Shown piece by piece: positions 28,647-29,047 of a stretch of 29,047 nucleotides of DNA; the first letter of the stretch is position 1; each line of letters begins with the position of its first letter. A model generated the notes under the pieces. The model searched no databases. It saw only the letters and a program-made list of their open reading frames with translations, and was not told the DNA's origin. A program made the position numbers and the translations under genes. The stretch lies in the IMG/VR virus record IMGVR_UViG_3300017706_002133, positions 1-29,047 of that record, one strand, 5' to 3'. This DNA is from a virus.

Positions 28647-29047
28647 ATGTTAGAATATACTGAGTTTATAAATGCAATGCGAGCCACAAGTAGCAGCACA
28701 GAAAAAGTTCAAATTATTAAGAACGCAAGTAATGATATTCATAGGTTATTAGAATATACTTATAACCCATTTAAACAATATCATGTTACAAGTAAAACTT
28801 GTAAAAAAAGAATTGATTTAATTAATGAAGAATCAGATAGTCCTCTATATGAATTATTAGATAAATTAACTAATAGAGAGATAACAGGACATGATGCTGT
28901 ACGTTGTATAAATGCTTTTGCTGCTCACAAATATGATCCAATTATTTATAAAATAATAGATAAAGATTTAGGTATTAGAGCAGGTGATTCAATAATTAAT
29001 AAAGCAATACCAGGATTAATACCTACATTTAAAGTTGCCTTAGCTAA
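28647..29047 (+). CDS. 30: ATP-dependent DNA ligase (T4 gp30-like), N-terminal part, cut by window end
   Basis: 133 codons and two more bases are visible from the ATG at 28647, one base after the SWIM gene stop. The segment LYELLDKLTNREITGHDAV, then YKIIDKDLGIRAGDSIINKAIPGLIP aligns with the T4 gp30 N-terminal DNA-binding domain (its RDLECGxSxxxANKxWPGLIP box). The nucleotidyltransferase core with the KxDG lysine must lie right of the window, so activity cannot be tested here. The enzyme seals nicks in DNA with ATP, in T4 during replication and Okazaki joining. It completes the replication link with the clamp loader. Confidence 0.8.
   Translation, partial: MLEYTEFINAMRATSSSTEKVQIIKNASNDIHRLLEYTYNPFKQYHVTSKTCKKRIDLINEESDSPLYELLDKLTNREITGHDAVRCINAFAAHKYDPIIYKIIDKDLGIRAGDSIINKAIPGLIPTFKVALA

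Noticed and set aside
1-29047. tRNA genes or a CRISPR array
   Set aside because: No cloverleaf-like gap or spaced direct repeats were seen; coding genes fill almost all of the window. A tRNA-scan would be needed to exclude a degenerate case.

Overview
The window looks like part of a large, AT-rich, tailed-phage genome of the T4-like supergroup, probably from a marine phage of a Bacteroidota (flavobacterial) host. The T4-type link rests on an adjacent pair of clamp-loader genes (gp44-like AAA+ subunit and gp62-like small subunit) and the start of a gp30-like DNA ligase at the right edge. The host guess rests on the lack of Shine-Dalgarno sequences, A-rich leaders, and promoter-like sites (TTG, 20-nt gap, TATATTYAC) that resemble the -33/-7 promoters of Bacteroidota. 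All supported genes are on the + strand, and most touch or overlap their neighbours (ATGA, TAATG or 8-35 bp overlaps), as in phage operons. I see no tRNA, CRISPR or insertion sequence, and no gene-free stretch over about 100 bases.

Layout. (1) 1-2.7 kb, chaperone module: the end of a small heat-shock protein, an unknown gene, GroES, full-length GroEL and a tiny basic histone-H1-like protein. (2) 2.7-6.4 kb, replication and nucleotide block: clamp loader subunits, several small unknowns, an Nmad1/DUF1599 protein, a RecB/Cas4-like nuclease with a likely Fe-S cluster, and a small possible ribbon-helix-helix protein. (3) 6.4-24.8 kb: 22 tightly packed genes forming a glycan-synthesis island. They comprise about ten proven or probable glycosyltransferases (GT-A, GT-B and GT-D types), a UDP-GlcNAc 2-epimerase homologue, a DegT-fold enzyme with His in place of the PLP lysine (as in sugar 3-dehydratases), a second very short DegT enzyme that keeps its Lys, a HAD phosphatase fused to a sugar nucleotidyltransferase, an RmlB-like dehydratase, a second SDR, a split miniature transketolase, a GNAT acetyltransferase, a methyltransferase and a minimal GDPD-like phosphodiesterase. 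(4) 24.8-29 kb, mixed middle/late genes: a DksA-type zinc-ribbon protein with its own promoter, an HTH plus degenerate HNH protein, small basic proteins, a secreted or anchored lytic transglycosylase, a probable structural protein, a terminator that overlaps a promoter, a SWIM zinc-finger protein and the DNA ligase N-terminus.

How it works together: the island encodes activation (nucleotidyltransferase), tailoring (dehydration, C3 deoxygenation, amination, epimerisation, possible two-carbon transfer, acetylation, methylation) and assembly (glycosyltransferases). The phage could therefore make its own unusual glycan. Whether this decorates virions, host surface polysaccharide or DNA cannot be decided from sequence. 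Most attractive leads: the His-type 3-dehydratase next to a miniature two-gene transketolase (a possible branched or deoxy-sugar route), the repeated miniaturisation of sugar enzymes, and the conserved promoter-plus-leader cassettes.
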